42,611 bases of DNA from Pseudomonadota bacterium (GCA_021811085.1 JAJZPQ010000034.1:1-42611), one strand, 5' to 3'; counted from the stretch's first letter, positions 6,949-16,100 are shown. The notes: generated from the sequence alone by a model not told the origin. Numbers and translations: made by a program.

Positions 6949-8115
6949 ATGGATTTTCGACTCGACGAAGCACAGAGAATGCTGGCCGACCTGGCCGAGC
7001 GCATGGGGCGCGAGCAGTTCGCGCCCAAGGCCGCGCGCTGGGACCGCGAGCACGAATACCCGCATGAGAACGTAGAGGCGCTGCGCCGCGCCGGGCTGCT
7101 GGGCATGACCATCCCGAAGAAGTTCGGCGGCCCCGAGCGGCCGCTGATCGACGTGGTGCTGGCGATAGAGCGAATCGCGAAATATTGCGGCGTGACCGCG
7201 CGCATCGTGGTCGAAACCAACATGGGCGCGCTCGGCTGCGTCATGGCCTACGGCAGCGAGGCGCAGCAGCGCGAAATCGCGCGGCGCGTGCTCGAGGACG
7301 GCGACAAGCCGGCCATAGGCATGACCGAGCCAGGCGCCGGCACCGATCTGACCGCGCTCAAGACCACGGCGGTGGAATCCGACGGCGGCTATGTCCTGAA
7401 CGGGCGCAAGCACTGGATCACCGGCGGGGGCGTTTCGCGAACCAACCTGATATTCGCCCGCATCATCGACAGCAACGGAGTGGACCAGGGCATAGGCGGC
7501 ATCCTGGTGGATCTGGGCACGCCGGGTTTCTCCATCGGCCGGGTGGAGGATGCGATGGGCCTGCGCGGAATTCCCGAGGCCGAACTCATATTCGAGGACT
7601 GTGCGGTGCCTGCGGCTAACCTGGTGGTGCGCGACCCCAAGGACGGATTCAAGATGCTCATGAACGGCTACAACGCGCAGCGCATAGGCGCCTCCTCGGT
7701 CGCGCTCGGCCTGGCGCAAGGGGCGCACGACCTGGCGCTCGATTACATGGGGCAGCGCGAGGCTTTCGGGCAGAAGCTCAAGGATTTCCAGGGGCTGGAC
7801 TGGATCATGGCCGAAGGCGAAATCAAGCTGGAAGCCGCGCGCCTGCTCATTTACCGCGCGGCCTGCAATGCGCGCCTTATTCGCAACAACGTGATGCTGC
7901 CGCAGATGAAGGAAGCCTCGATCGCCAAGGCCTATAGCGGGCATGCGGCATTCGAGGTCGTGAGCGAGTCGCTGCAGATGTTCGGCGCCGCCGGGTATTC
8001 GCGCGATCTGCCGCTCGAGCGCATGCTGCGCGACGTGCGCATGTTCCAGATCGGCGGCGGCACCTCCCAGGCCCAGCTCAATATGATCGCGCGCAGCCTG
8101 TTCCCGCCGGGCTAA
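6949..8115 (+). CDS. Acyl-CoA dehydrogenase, 3-sulfinopropionyl-CoA-desulfinase-like clade
   Basis: 388 residues with the full acyl-CoA dehydrogenase fold: N-terminal helices, the FAD-binding middle domain ('MTEPGAGTDLTALKTT', 'YVLNGRKHWITGGGVS'), and the C-terminal helices ('QREAFGQKL', 'MFGAAGYSRDLPLERMLRD'). The catalytic base is missing at both known positions: the usual Glu of the 'YEGT' motif is Gly in 'FQIGGGTSQAQ', and the isovaleryl-type Glu position is Gln in 'GYNAQRIGASSVALG'. An Arg at about 85 (GVTARIVVETNMG) is present. From memory of the family, this combination (Gln in NAQR, Arg near 84, GGGT) marks 3-sulfinopropionyl-CoA desulfinase (Acd) and relatives, which use FAD but do not dehydrogenate their substrate. 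Whether this copy is a desulfinase or another Glu-less enzyme is open. Confidence 0.85.
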   Translation: MDFRLDEAQRMLADLAERMGREQFAPKAARWDREHEYPHENVEALRRAGLLGMTIPKKFGGPERPLIDVVLAIERIAKYCGVTARIVVETNMGALGCVMAYGSEAQQREIARRVLEDGDKPAIGMTEPGAGTDLTALKTTAVESDGGYVLNGRKHWITGGGVSRTNLIFARIIDSNGVDQGIGGILVDLGTPGFSIGRVEDAMGLRGIPEAELIFEDCAVPAANLVVRDPKDGFKMLMNGYNAQRIGASSVALGLAQGAHDLALDYMGQREAFGQKLKDFQGLDWIMAEGEIKLEAARLLIYRAACNARLIRNNVMLPQMKEASIAKAYSGHAAFEVVSESLQMFGAAGYSRDLPLERMLRDVRMFQIGGGTSQAQLNMIARSLFPPG

Positions 8116-8147
8116 AGCGCGTCTCGGTTGTTGCAACGGTTCGATTT

Positions 8148-8333
8148 GCGCGGACGAGAAACCGTCCGCGCGGATCGCCGATTGCGTACGGATGAAAAGC
8201 ACATCCGCACGCAATCGGCGATCTCATATTTAAGCCACCCCAAACTGCCCTTGCTTTTATCCATAACCGCGTTTTCCGTACGGATACGGTTTTCATCCGT
8301 ACGGAAAACGCGGTTGGCGCGCGCAGCGCGCAA
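8148..8333. repeat. Four-hairpin intergenic element, copy 1
   Basis: Four adjacent hairpins. A: nine-base arms at 8148-8156 and 8163-8171 (GCGCGGACG / CGTCCGCGC). B: 22-base arms at 8173-8194 and 8202-8223 with one mismatch and a seven-base loop. Then about 43 unpaired bases. C: 19-base perfect arms at 8267-8285 and 8295-8313. D: GCGCGC arms at 8317-8322 and 8326-8331 with a GCA loop. Reading D-C on the minus strand gives the same plan as A-B on the plus strand: TTGCGCG, short GC hairpin, then a long hairpin with GGATG at its tip. The element is therefore a facing pair of like units. The 8116-8438 spacer holds no gene apart from this. Copies recur at 11059, 24125 and 39195. Confidence 0.88.
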
Positions 8334-8438
8334 ATCCGCTCGCGGCCAGGGGAGCAGGCTGGCGCGGGAGAGGGGCGCAATGCGGCGTCCGACGTGCATT
8401 TGGATGCGCTTGCACCAAGGCGCGTTTGTGTTGTATGA

Positions 8439-8456
8439 TTCAAACAACTGTTTGAA
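8439..8456. promoter_or_regulatory. PsrA-type operator before the TetR gene
   Basis: TTCAAACAACTGTTTGAA: eight-base perfect inverted arms around AC, 18 bases before the ATG of the TetR-family gene. It contains CAAAC-N4-GTTTG, the form of site described for Pseudomonas PsrA. The position so close to the start suggests that the regulator represses its own transcription and that of the genes behind it. Confidence 0.75.
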
Positions 8457-8474
8457 ACAGGTGTATGGTCCCGT

Positions 8475-9158
8475 ATGGCTGAAATCGATACCCGCCAACG
8501 CATTCTCGATGCCGCGGAATCCTTGTTTACCGAACACGGCTTCGATGCGACGACGCTGCGCCAGATCACCGGCGCGGCCGAAGTCAATCTCGCTGCGGTC
8601 AATTATCACTTCGGCTCCAAGGAAGAGTTGATCCGCGAGGTGTTTCGCCGGCGCCTGACCTGGCTCAATCAACAGCGGCTGCAGGAACTCGATCGCCTCG
8701 AAGCCGAGGCCGGTGGCGCGCCGCTCAAGCCCAGCCGCATCCTCGAAGTGTTTTTCGGCGTCGCGCTGAAAATGGCGGCCGACAGCAAAGGCGGCGGACG
8801 CACGTTCATGCGCCTGCTCGGGCGCACCTATACCAAGCCGTCTGAATTCGTGCGCGGCTTCCTCGCGGAGGAATACGCCGCGGTGCTCGCCCGCTTCAAG
8901 GCGGCGCTGATCAAGGCGCTGCCGGGCGTGCCGCAGGAAGAGATCCTGTGGCGCTTTCATTTCATGATGGGCGCCATGTCCTATGCCATGTCCGGCACCG
9001 ATGCCCTGCACATCGTTGCCAAACACGCGCTCGACGACGGCGACGCCGAAGCGCTGTATGCGCGTCTGATGAGTTTCATGCTCGGCGGCCTGCGCGCGCC
9101 TTTGCCTATGCTGCCGGCCGGATCGGCCAAGCGGCCGCGCATCAAAAAAGCCGCCTGA
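8475..9158 (+). CDS. psrA: PsrA-like TetR regulator of fatty-acid oxidation
   Basis: 227 residues. The N-terminal TetR helix-turn-helix is seen as 'TRQRILDAAESLFTEHGFDA' (about 6-25) and 'LRQITGAAEVNLAAVNYHFG' (about 29-48). The 'NLAAVNYHFGSKEELI' recognition region, 'TFMRLLGRTYTKPSEFVRGF' and 'WRFHFMMGAMSYAMSGTDAL' in the ligand domain match what I know of PsrA, the long-chain fatty-acid-responsive repressor of beta-oxidation genes. A matching palindrome lies just upstream, and the downstream genes encode an acyl-CoA dehydrogenase, a HAD/ECH fusion and a thiolase. The likely role is to repress this oxidation operon until a fatty acid or acyl-CoA binds. The basic C-terminal tail (KRPRIKKAA) is probably disordered. 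The start has only a weak ribosome site. Confidence 0.82.
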   Translation: MAEIDTRQRILDAAESLFTEHGFDATTLRQITGAAEVNLAAVNYHFGSKEELIREVFRRRLTWLNQQRLQELDRLEAEAGGAPLKPSRILEVFFGVALKMAADSKGGGRTFMRLLGRTYTKPSEFVRGFLAEEYAAVLARFKAALIKALPGVPQEEILWRFHFMMGAMSYAMSGTDALHIVAKHALDDGDAEALYARLMSFMLGGLRAPLPMLPAGSAKRPRIKKAA

Positions 9159-9229
9159 CGCAGCACGCAACAGACATCCACCCCCGCAGCAGCCACCAGG
9201 TCAATCCCAAAGGACCAAAGGAGAAAACC

Positions 9230-11020
9230 ATGGGTCAATACATCGCCCCCCTGCGCGACATGCAATTCGTGCTGCACGAGTTGCTGCAGGTCGAAGACGA
9301 ACTGAAACAGATCCCGAAATATGCCGAAGTGGATGCCGACACCATCAATCAGGTGCTGGAGGAGGGCGCAAAGTTCACTTCGAAAGTGCTGTTCCCGCTG
9401 AATCATACGGGCGACCGCGAGGGCTGCCACCTGGATAAGGCCACCCATGAGGTGACCACGCCCAAGGGCTTCAAGGAGGCATACCAGCAGTTCGTCGAGG
9501 CGGGCTGGCCTTCGCTGACCTGCGACCCGGAGTATGGCGGCCAGGGCTTGCCGGTGATCCTGTACAACCCGTTCTCGGAAATGCTGAATTCCTGCAATCA
9601 GGCCTGGTACATGTACCCCGGCCTGTCGCACGGCGCCTACGAATGCCTGCATGAGCACGGCACGCCGGAGCAGAAAAGCTTGTACCTGCCGAAGCTGGTT
9701 TCGGGGGAATGGACCGGCACCATGTGCCTGACCGAGGCGCATTGCGGCACCGACCTGGGCCTGCTGCGCTCCAAGGCGGAACCGCAGGCCGACGGCTCCT
9801 ACAAGATCACGGGCAGCAAGATATTCATTTCCGCGGGCGAGCACGACATGGCCGCCAACATCGTGCATCTGGTGCTTGCGCGCCTGCCGGATGCGCCGGC
9901 GGGCACCCGCGGCATTTCGCTGTTCATCGTACCGAAGTTCATACCCGCGGCCGACGGCGGCATCGGCGCGCGCAATGGGATCACTTGCGGCGCGATCGAG
10001 GAGAAAATGGGCATCCACGGCAACTCCACCTGCCAGTTGAACCTGGATGCGGCCACCGGCTGGCTCGTGGGGCAGCCGAACAAGGGCCTGAACGCGATGT
10101 TCGTGATGATGAACGCCGCGCGCCTGGGCGTAGGCATGCAGTCGCTGGGCCAGACCGAGGTCGCCTACCAGAACGCGCTGGTGTATGCGAAAGAGCGCGT
10201 GCAGATGCGCAGCCTCTCCGGGGTCAAGGCGCCGAATCTGCCGGCCGATCCGATCATCGTGCATCCGGATGTGCGCCGCATGCTGCTGACCGCGAAGGCT
10301 TATGCCGAAGGCGGGCGTGCGTTCACGTCTTTCATCGCGCTGCAGATCGACCGCGAGCTGCATCACCCGGACGAAGCGGTGCGCAAGGATGCAGCCGACT
10401 TGGTGACGCTGCTCACGCCCGTGGTCAAGGCCTTCATCACCGACAACGGCTGGATCGCCACTTCGGAGGCGATGCAGGTCTACGGCGGCCACGGCTACAT
10501 CGCCGAGTGGGGCATGGAGCAATACGTGCGCGATGCGCGCATCAACATGATCTACGAAGGCACCAACACCATACAGTCGCTCGACCTGCTCGGGCGCAAG
10601 GTGCTCATGGACAACGGCGCCAAATTGAAGAAATTCGGCGCCATGGTGCAGGCTTTCGTCGAAGAGAACGGCACCGACGAGGCGATGAGCGAATTCATCA
10701 CCCCCCTGGGCGATCTCGGCGGCAAGCTGACCAAGCTCAGCATGGAAATCGGCATGAAGGCGTTCGCGAATCAGGACGAAGTCGGCGCCGCCGCCGTGCC
10801 CTACCTGCGCGTGGTCGGCCACCTGGTCTATGCCTATTTCTTCGCGCGCATGGCCAAGATCGCGCTGGCGAAGCTCGATTCCGGCGACGGCTTCTACAAG
10901 GCCAAACTCGCGACCGCCCGCTTTTATTATGCCCGGCTGCTGCCGGAAACCGCCATGCTGATCCGCCAGGCCCGTTCGGGTGCGGCGAATCTGCTCGATC
11001 TCGAAGCCGAACTGTTTTAA
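9230..11020 (+). CDS. Long-form acyl-CoA dehydrogenase with C-terminal extension
   Basis: 596 residues from an ATG preceded by AAAGGAGAAAACC. It is a member of the large acyl-CoA dehydrogenases of about 600 residues that carry an extra C-terminal helical domain (PF12806) after the catalytic domain. Visible: 'CLTEAHCGTDLGLLRSKA' (FAD and substrate loop), 'YKITGSKIFISAGEHDM', 'MQVYGGHGYIAEWGMEQYVR' and 'MIYEGTNTIQSLDLLGRK' with the catalytic Glu at about 443. The remaining ~150 residues form the added domain. It catalyses the FAD-dependent alpha,beta-dehydrogenation that starts each beta-oxidation round and passes electrons to ETF. It lies 71 bases behind the PsrA-like gene on the same strand and is separated from the HAD/ECH gene by copy 2 of the hairpin element. 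Confidence 0.92.
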   Translation: MGQYIAPLRDMQFVLHELLQVEDELKQIPKYAEVDADTINQVLEEGAKFTSKVLFPLNHTGDREGCHLDKATHEVTTPKGFKEAYQQFVEAGWPSLTCDPEYGGQGLPVILYNPFSEMLNSCNQAWYMYPGLSHGAYECLHEHGTPEQKSLYLPKLVSGEWTGTMCLTEAHCGTDLGLLRSKAEPQADGSYKITGSKIFISAGEHDMAANIVHLVLARLPDAPAGTRGISLFIVPKFIPAADGGIGARNGITCGAIEEKMGIHGNSTCQLNLDAATGWLVGQPNKGLNAMFVMMNAARLGVGMQSLGQTEVAYQNALVYAKERVQMRSLSGVKAPNLPADPIIVHPDVRRMLLTAKAYAEGGRAFTSFIALQIDRELHHPDEAVRKDAADLVTLLTPVVKAFITDNGWIATSEAMQVYGGHGYIAEWGMEQYVRDARINMIYEGTNTIQSLDLLGRKVLMDNGAKLKKFGAMVQAFVEENGTDEAMSEFITPLGDLGGKLTKLSMEIGMKAFANQDEVGAAAVPYLRVVGHLVYAYFFARMAKIALAKLDSGDGFYKAKLATARFYYARLLPETAMLIRQARSGAANLLDLEAELF

Positions 11021-11058
11021 GAGCCCATTTCCAGATGTCGCGTGGGGTTTTATCCAAA

Positions 11059-11259
11059 ATCGTCGCTTGCGCACGGACCGATTTTGGTCCGTGCGCAAGC
11101 GACGATCCGCGCGGACGGGCCGCCGTCCGCGCAAGTTCGGGCGTCACAGTTCGACGCATCTTCTTTTGGCTGTCTGCGTCGACAAGCCGCCATTGCGCGC
11201 TGCGCGCGCCAACCGTGTTTTCCGCGCGGATGAAAGGCGCATCCGCACAGAAAACACGG
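11059..11259. repeat. Four-hairpin intergenic element, copy 2 (each unit inverted)
   Basis: Contains the same four hairpins in the order B, A, D, C. B: perfect 21-base arms at 11059-11079 and 11086-11106. A: ten-base arms at 11109-11118 and 11123-11132. About 60 bases of spacer follow. D: GCGCGC arms at 11195-11200 and 11204-11209. C: 20-base arms at 11213-11232 and 11240-11259 with two mismatches. Relative to copies 1, 3 and 4 each two-hairpin unit is inverted in place, so short hairpins lie inside and long ones outside. The 11021-11350 spacer between the two beta-oxidation genes contains no gene besides this. Confidence 0.85.
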
Positions 11260-11350
11260 TTATGGTTAACACCACGCGCTGCGCGGATTAAGTTGCCATG
11301 GATAGCAATGTGTCCTCTCATAGCGTAAGCACTAACACAGAAGGAAAGGT

Positions 11351-13738
11351 ATGAGCAATTTCATCGTCAGGAAAGTCGCCGTGCTCGGCGCGGGCGTGAT
11401 GGGCGCGCAGATCGCGGCCCATTGCGTCAACGCGCGCGTGCCCGTGGTGCTGTTCGACCTGCCGGCCAAGGAAGGTTCCAAGGACGGCATCGTGCTGCGT
11501 GCCATTGAAAACCTGAAAAAGCTGAGTCCCGCGCCGCTGGGCAACAAGGACGAGGCGGCCTACATCGAGGTGGGCAACTACGACGAGCATCTCGAAATGC
11601 TCAAAGGCTGCGACCTCATCATCGAGGCCATCGCCGAGCGCATGGACTGGAAGCACGACCTGTACAAGAAAGTCGCGCCGTTCATCGCGCCGAATGCGAT
11701 ATTCGCCTCCAACACCTCCGGCCTGTCGATCACCGCCTTGTCCGAAGGCTTCGACACGGGGCTCAAAGCGCGCTTTTGCGGCGTGCATTTCTTCAACCCG
11801 CCGCGCTACATGCATCTGGTGGAGCTGATTCCGACTGCCGCGACTTCGCCTGCGATCCTGGACCAGCTCGAAGGCTTTCTCACCACCACGCTGGGCAAAG
11901 GCGTGGTGCGTGCGAAAGACACGCCCAACTTCATCGCCAACCGCGTCGGCATTTTCGGCATGCTCGCGACCATGCACGAGGCGGAAAAATTCGGCCTCTC
12001 CTGCGATGTGGTGGATGACCTCACCGGCGCCAAGCTCGGGCGCGCGAAGTCCGGCACGTTCCGCACCGCGGACGTGGTCGGCCTGGACACCATGGGCCAT
12101 GTGATCAAGACCATGCAGGACACGCTAGTCGGCGATCCGTTTTTCGCGGTGTACAAGACACCGGAAGTCCTGACCAAGCTGGTGCAGGCGGGCGCGCTGG
12201 GACAGAAGACCGGCGCCGGCTTTTACAAGAAAGTCGGCAAGGAGATCCAGCGCCTGGACTTCGCCAAGGGCGAGTACGTGGCCGGCGGCGGCAAGGCGGA
12301 CGATCTCATCGCGCGCATCCTGAAAGAAAAAGACCCGGCCAAGCGCATGAAAACCCTGAGCGAATCGAAAAACCCGCAGGCGCAATTCCTGTGGGCGATA
12401 TTCCGCGATGTGTTTCATTACATCGCGGTGCACCTCGAGTCGATTGCGGACAACGCGCGCGACGTCGATTTCGCCATGCGCTGGGGCTTCGGCCAGAGCA
12501 TCGGCCCGTTCGAAACCTGGCAGAGCGCCGGCTGGCAGCAGGTTGCGGGCTGGATCAAGGAAGACATAGACGCAGGCAAGGCTTTGTGCAGCGCGCCGCT
12601 GCCGGCCTGGGTGTTCGACGGCCGCACTGGCGTGCATGCGCCCGAGGGCTCCTGGTCCGCCGCGCGCAAGACGAATGTGCCGCGCTCGACGCTGCCGGTG
12701 TATCAGCGGCAGGTGTTCCGCGCTCCGGTGCTGGGGGATGCCGCCGTCGATGGCGCCAAGGCGGGTACGACGGTATTCGAGGACGACGCGGTGCGCATCT
12801 GGCACCAAGGCGATGATGTGCTGATCCTGTCGTCGAAGACGAAGATGCACGTGATCGGGCCGGGCATGATCACCGGTCTCACCAGGGCACTGGCCGAAGC
12901 GGAGGCGAACTACAAGGGCCTGGTGCTGTGGAACGCCGATGCCGCGGCGGGCGGTGCGTTTTCCGCCGGTGCCGACTTGCAGGCGATGCTGCCGCTGTTC
13001 ATGTCGGGCGGGGTCAAGGCGATCGAGCCGGCCGTGGCCCAGCTGCAGCAGGCGCATCTGGCACTGAAATACGCCAACGTGCCCGTGGTGGCCGCGGTTG
13101 CGGGCCTGGCGTTGGGCGGCGGCTGCGAACTGATGCTGCACGCGTCCAAGCGCGTCGCGTCGATCGAATCTTATATCGGCCTGGTCGAAGTCGGCGTCGG
13201 CCTGATTCCTGCGGGCGGCGGCTTGAAGGAAGCGGCAGTGCGCGCGGCAACCGATGCCAAGGGCAACGACCTGCTGCAGTTCCTGAAGAATTACTTCATG
13301 AACGCGGCGACGGCGAACGTCTCCAAGTCGGCGCTGGAGGCGAAGAAAATTGGTTACCTGGCCGCCGACGACCTCATCGTGTTCAATCCTTACGAGTTGC
13401 TGCATGTGGCCAAAGTCGAGGCGCGGGCGCTGTTCGATGCGGGCTACCGGCCGCCGCTGAAAGCGCTGGTGCCGGTAACCGGGCGCTACGGCATGGCGAC
13501 CATCATGGCGCAGCTGGTGAACATGCGCGACGGCGGCTTCATTTCCGCGCACGACTACAAGCTCGGTTCGATGATCGCCGAGATTGTGTGCGGCGGCGAA
13601 GTGGAAGCCAATAGCCTGGTGAACGAGCAGTGGTTGCTCGATCTGGAGCGCAAGGCCTTCATGGAGCTGCTCAACCATCCCAAGACCCAGGAACGCATCA
13701 TGGGCATGATGCAGACCGGCAAACCGGTGCGCAACTAA
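11351..13738 (+). CDS. 3-hydroxyacyl-CoA dehydrogenase / enoyl-CoA hydratase fusion
   Basis: 795 residues, with AAGGAAAGG before the ATG. The order is dehydrogenase first, hydratase second, as in FadN-type proteins and opposite to E. coli FadB/FadJ. The NAD-binding Rossmann domain begins 'KVAVLGAGVMGAQIAAHCVN' and contains 'ASNTSGLSITALSEG', 'GVHFFNPPRYMHLVELIPTA' (catalytic His) and 'DTPNFIANRVG'. The C-terminal crotonase domain has 'AGLALGGGCELMLHASKRVA' and 'YIGLVEVGVGLIPAGGGLKE', keeping both catalytic glutamates. It would hydrate 2-enoyl-CoA and oxidise the 3-hydroxy product to 3-ketoacyl-CoA, which the thiolase encoded 22 bases downstream cleaves. Transcription from the upstream acyl-CoA dehydrogenase would have to read through hairpin copy 2. 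Confidence 0.93.
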   Translation: MSNFIVRKVAVLGAGVMGAQIAAHCVNARVPVVLFDLPAKEGSKDGIVLRAIENLKKLSPAPLGNKDEAAYIEVGNYDEHLEMLKGCDLIIEAIAERMDWKHDLYKKVAPFIAPNAIFASNTSGLSITALSEGFDTGLKARFCGVHFFNPPRYMHLVELIPTAATSPAILDQLEGFLTTTLGKGVVRAKDTPNFIANRVGIFGMLATMHEAEKFGLSCDVVDDLTGAKLGRAKSGTFRTADVVGLDTMGHVIKTMQDTLVGDPFFAVYKTPEVLTKLVQAGALGQKTGAGFYKKVGKEIQRLDFAKGEYVAGGGKADDLIARILKEKDPAKRMKTLSESKNPQAQFLWAIFRDVFHYIAVHLESIADNARDVDFAMRWGFGQSIGPFETWQSAGWQQVAGWIKEDIDAGKALCSAPLPAWVFDGRTGVHAPEGSWSAARKTNVPRSTLPVYQRQVFRAPVLGDAAVDGAKAGTTVFEDDAVRIWHQGDDVLILSSKTKMHVIGPGMITGLTRALAEAEANYKGLVLWNADAAAGGAFSAGADLQAMLPLFMSGGVKAIEPAVAQLQQAHLALKYANVPVVAAVAGLALGGGCELMLHASKRVASIESYIGLVEVGVGLIPAGGGLKEAAVRAATDAKGNDLLQFLKNYFMNAATANVSKSALEAKKIGYLAADDLIVFNPYELLHVAKVEARALFDAGYRPPLKALVPVTGRYGMATIMAQLVNMRDGGFISAHDYKLGSMIAEIVCGGEVEANSLVNEQWLLDLERKAFMELLNHPKTQERIMGMMQTGKPVRN

Positions 13739-13760
13739 CGCGGCCCCCAGGAGATATCAA

Positions 13761-14957
<1,197 letters not shown>

Positions 14958-15030
14958 GGTCCCGAATCTGCTGCAGCATGAGCTTCTCCGGGCGGGCGGC
15001 GTTGCGCGCGGCCGGCGCAACTGGACAGTA

Positions 15031-15047
15031 TTAGCTAAATTAGCTAA
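15031..15047. promoter_or_regulatory. Tandem palindrome operator of the Phd-MNT/HEPN module
   Basis: Two copies of the palindrome TTAGCTAA at 15031-15038 and 15040-15047, one base apart and ten bases before the ATG of the Phd-fused antitoxin. Phd/YefM-type antitoxins repress their own genes by binding short palindromes at this place, so the site supports DNA binding by the N-terminal Phd domain. Confidence 0.7.
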
Positions 15048-15056
15048 ACTGTGACA

Positions 15057-15578
15057 ATGAAGACCTTCGACGCCACAGCGGCAAAGAACCGCTTCGGCCA
15101 GCTGCTCGAAGCCTGCGTGCACGCTCCGGTGTCTATCGAGCGGCATGGCCGCGTGGTGGCCTACCTAGTCGCACCCAAAGATTTCCCCGCGGCGCCCGAG
15201 CCGATGGAAGCCAGGCTCGCCGGCCGGCTGCGCGAAGCCGGCGCCGTCTATGCAGCGGTGTTCGGATCCGTGGCGCGCGGGCAGGCGCGTGCGGACAGCG
15301 ACATCGACGTCGCAGTCAGCTTCGGCAAGCCGATGAGTTCGGATCTGCGCATGGCGGTAATCGGCATCGTCGCCGCCGTGTCCGGGCGCAGCGTGGACTT
15401 GATCGATCTGGAGGCATCCGGCGGGTTGATCCTCGCGCGCGCGCTCGGCGGGCGCGAGATTTTCTGCGACGACGTGGCGACGCGGCAGCGCATGATTGCC
15501 AAAGTGCAGCGCTCCGAGGACGAGCGTTTGAGCGCTGCGATCGCGGCGAGTGCGGCACGGTCCGGGCTATTCGCGTGA
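15057..15578 (+). CDS. mntA: Phd-like domain fused to MNT nucleotidyltransferase (type VII antitoxin)
   Basis: 173 residues from the ATG at 15057; a GTG two codons earlier is possible. Residues 1-40 (MKTFDATAAKNRFGQLLEAC, then 'APVSIERHGRVVAYLVAP') look like a Phd/YefM antitoxin DNA-binding domain. After a short linker a minimal nucleotidyltransferase follows, with GS-x10-DxD intact: 'VFGSVARGQARADSDIDVAV' has Ser71, Asp82 and Asp84. In MntA/HepT systems the nucleotidyltransferase adds AMP to the toxin's active-site tyrosine and so silences it. The Phd part probably provides autoregulation through the palindromes just upstream. The gene overlaps the HEPN toxin start by four bases (GTGA), indicating translational coupling. 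The fusion is not the usual form of this antitoxin. Confidence 0.85.
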   Translation: MKTFDATAAKNRFGQLLEACVHAPVSIERHGRVVAYLVAPKDFPAAPEPMEARLAGRLREAGAVYAAVFGSVARGQARADSDIDVAVSFGKPMSSDLRMAVIGIVAAVSGRSVDLIDLEASGGLILARALGGREIFCDDVATRQRMIAKVQRSEDERLSAAIAASAARSGLFA

Positions 15579-16006
15579 GCGCTCCCGTGGATACCGACGT
15601 TCTCGATGCCAGGCTGCGCGAGCTGTCGCGGCGGCTGCGCCGCGTCGCCGCGAAGCAACCCGCATCGATCAAGGCGCTGGCGGCCGACGAGGACCTGCAG
15701 GACATCCTCACGCGCAATCTGGAGCTTGCCATCCAGGCCTGCATTGATATCGCCTTCCACCTCTGCGGCGCCCACGGGAAGGTGCCGACGACCGCCGCCG
15801 AGGCGTTCGCGCAGCTGGCGCAGCTCGAGCTGATCGAGCGCGGCCTCGCGCAAAGGCTGCAGCGCGCCGCGGGTTTTCGCAATGTGCTGGTGCACGAATA
15901 CACCGAGGTCGACTGGAAAATCGTCATGCGGGTGATTCGCGCCGATACGCGCGATCTATCGGCCTTCGGCAAAGCGGTGCTGAAAATGCTGGAGAAGCAA
16001 ACCTAA
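15575..16006 (+). CDS. hepT: HEPN toxin of a type VII (MntA/HepT) module
   Basis: 143 residues from a GTG that overlaps the antitoxin stop. It is an all-helical HEPN (DUF86-like) protein. The ribonuclease motif is intact in 'FRNVLVHEYTEVDW': Arg102-x4-His107-x-Tyr109, the RX4HXY form whose tyrosine is the AMPylation target of MntA. The 'LAIQACIDIAFHLC' segment is the usual second helix. HepT toxins cut RNA (tRNA in studied cases) when not modified. With both motifs intact the pair appears functional. The stop at 16006 is followed within 25 bases by the first thiolase 3'-end remnant. Confidence 0.9.
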   Translation: MSAPVDTDVLDARLRELSRRLRRVAAKQPASIKALAADEDLQDILTRNLELAIQACIDIAFHLCGAHGKVPTTAAEAFAQLAQLELIERGLAQRLQRAAGFRNVLVHEYTEVDWKIVMRVIRADTRDLSAFGKAVLKMLEKQT

Positions 16007-16028
16007 GGTGGGTCGATGGCGTCTGCGC

Positions 16029-16100
16029 ATTCGCGCGGCCACGGTCACTCACGCGATGCGGCGTAAAAATCTCAAGTACGGCGTGATGACGATCTGCTAA
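16029..16100 (+). pseudogene. Remnant of a thiolase 3' end (first)
   Basis: In one frame these bases encode IRAATVTH followed by 'AMRRKNLKYGVMTIC' and a stop, matching the intact thiolase (IRSATTIH, 'ALRRKNLKYGMVTMC', then fourteen more residues). Many codons differ synonymously from the neighbouring thiolase gene, so this is either an old duplicate or comes from a different thiolase gene. It follows the HEPN toxin stop directly and precedes the ParD start by 32 bases. It shares the 16-base GCGATGCGGCGTAAAA (16053-16068) exactly with the second remnant. Confidence 0.85.

Noticed and set aside
6106-8214. 702-residue minus-strand open frame
   Set aside because: Antisense to the enoyl-CoA hydratase and acyl-CoA dehydrogenase genes, with no family resemblance.
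8148-8333. Hairpin elements as ordinary rho-independent terminators
   Set aside because: The stems are not followed by T runs, there are four per copy, and copy 3 lies upstream of the start of yaeQ, beyond a separate parvulin terminator; a role in termination is possible but does not explain the structure.
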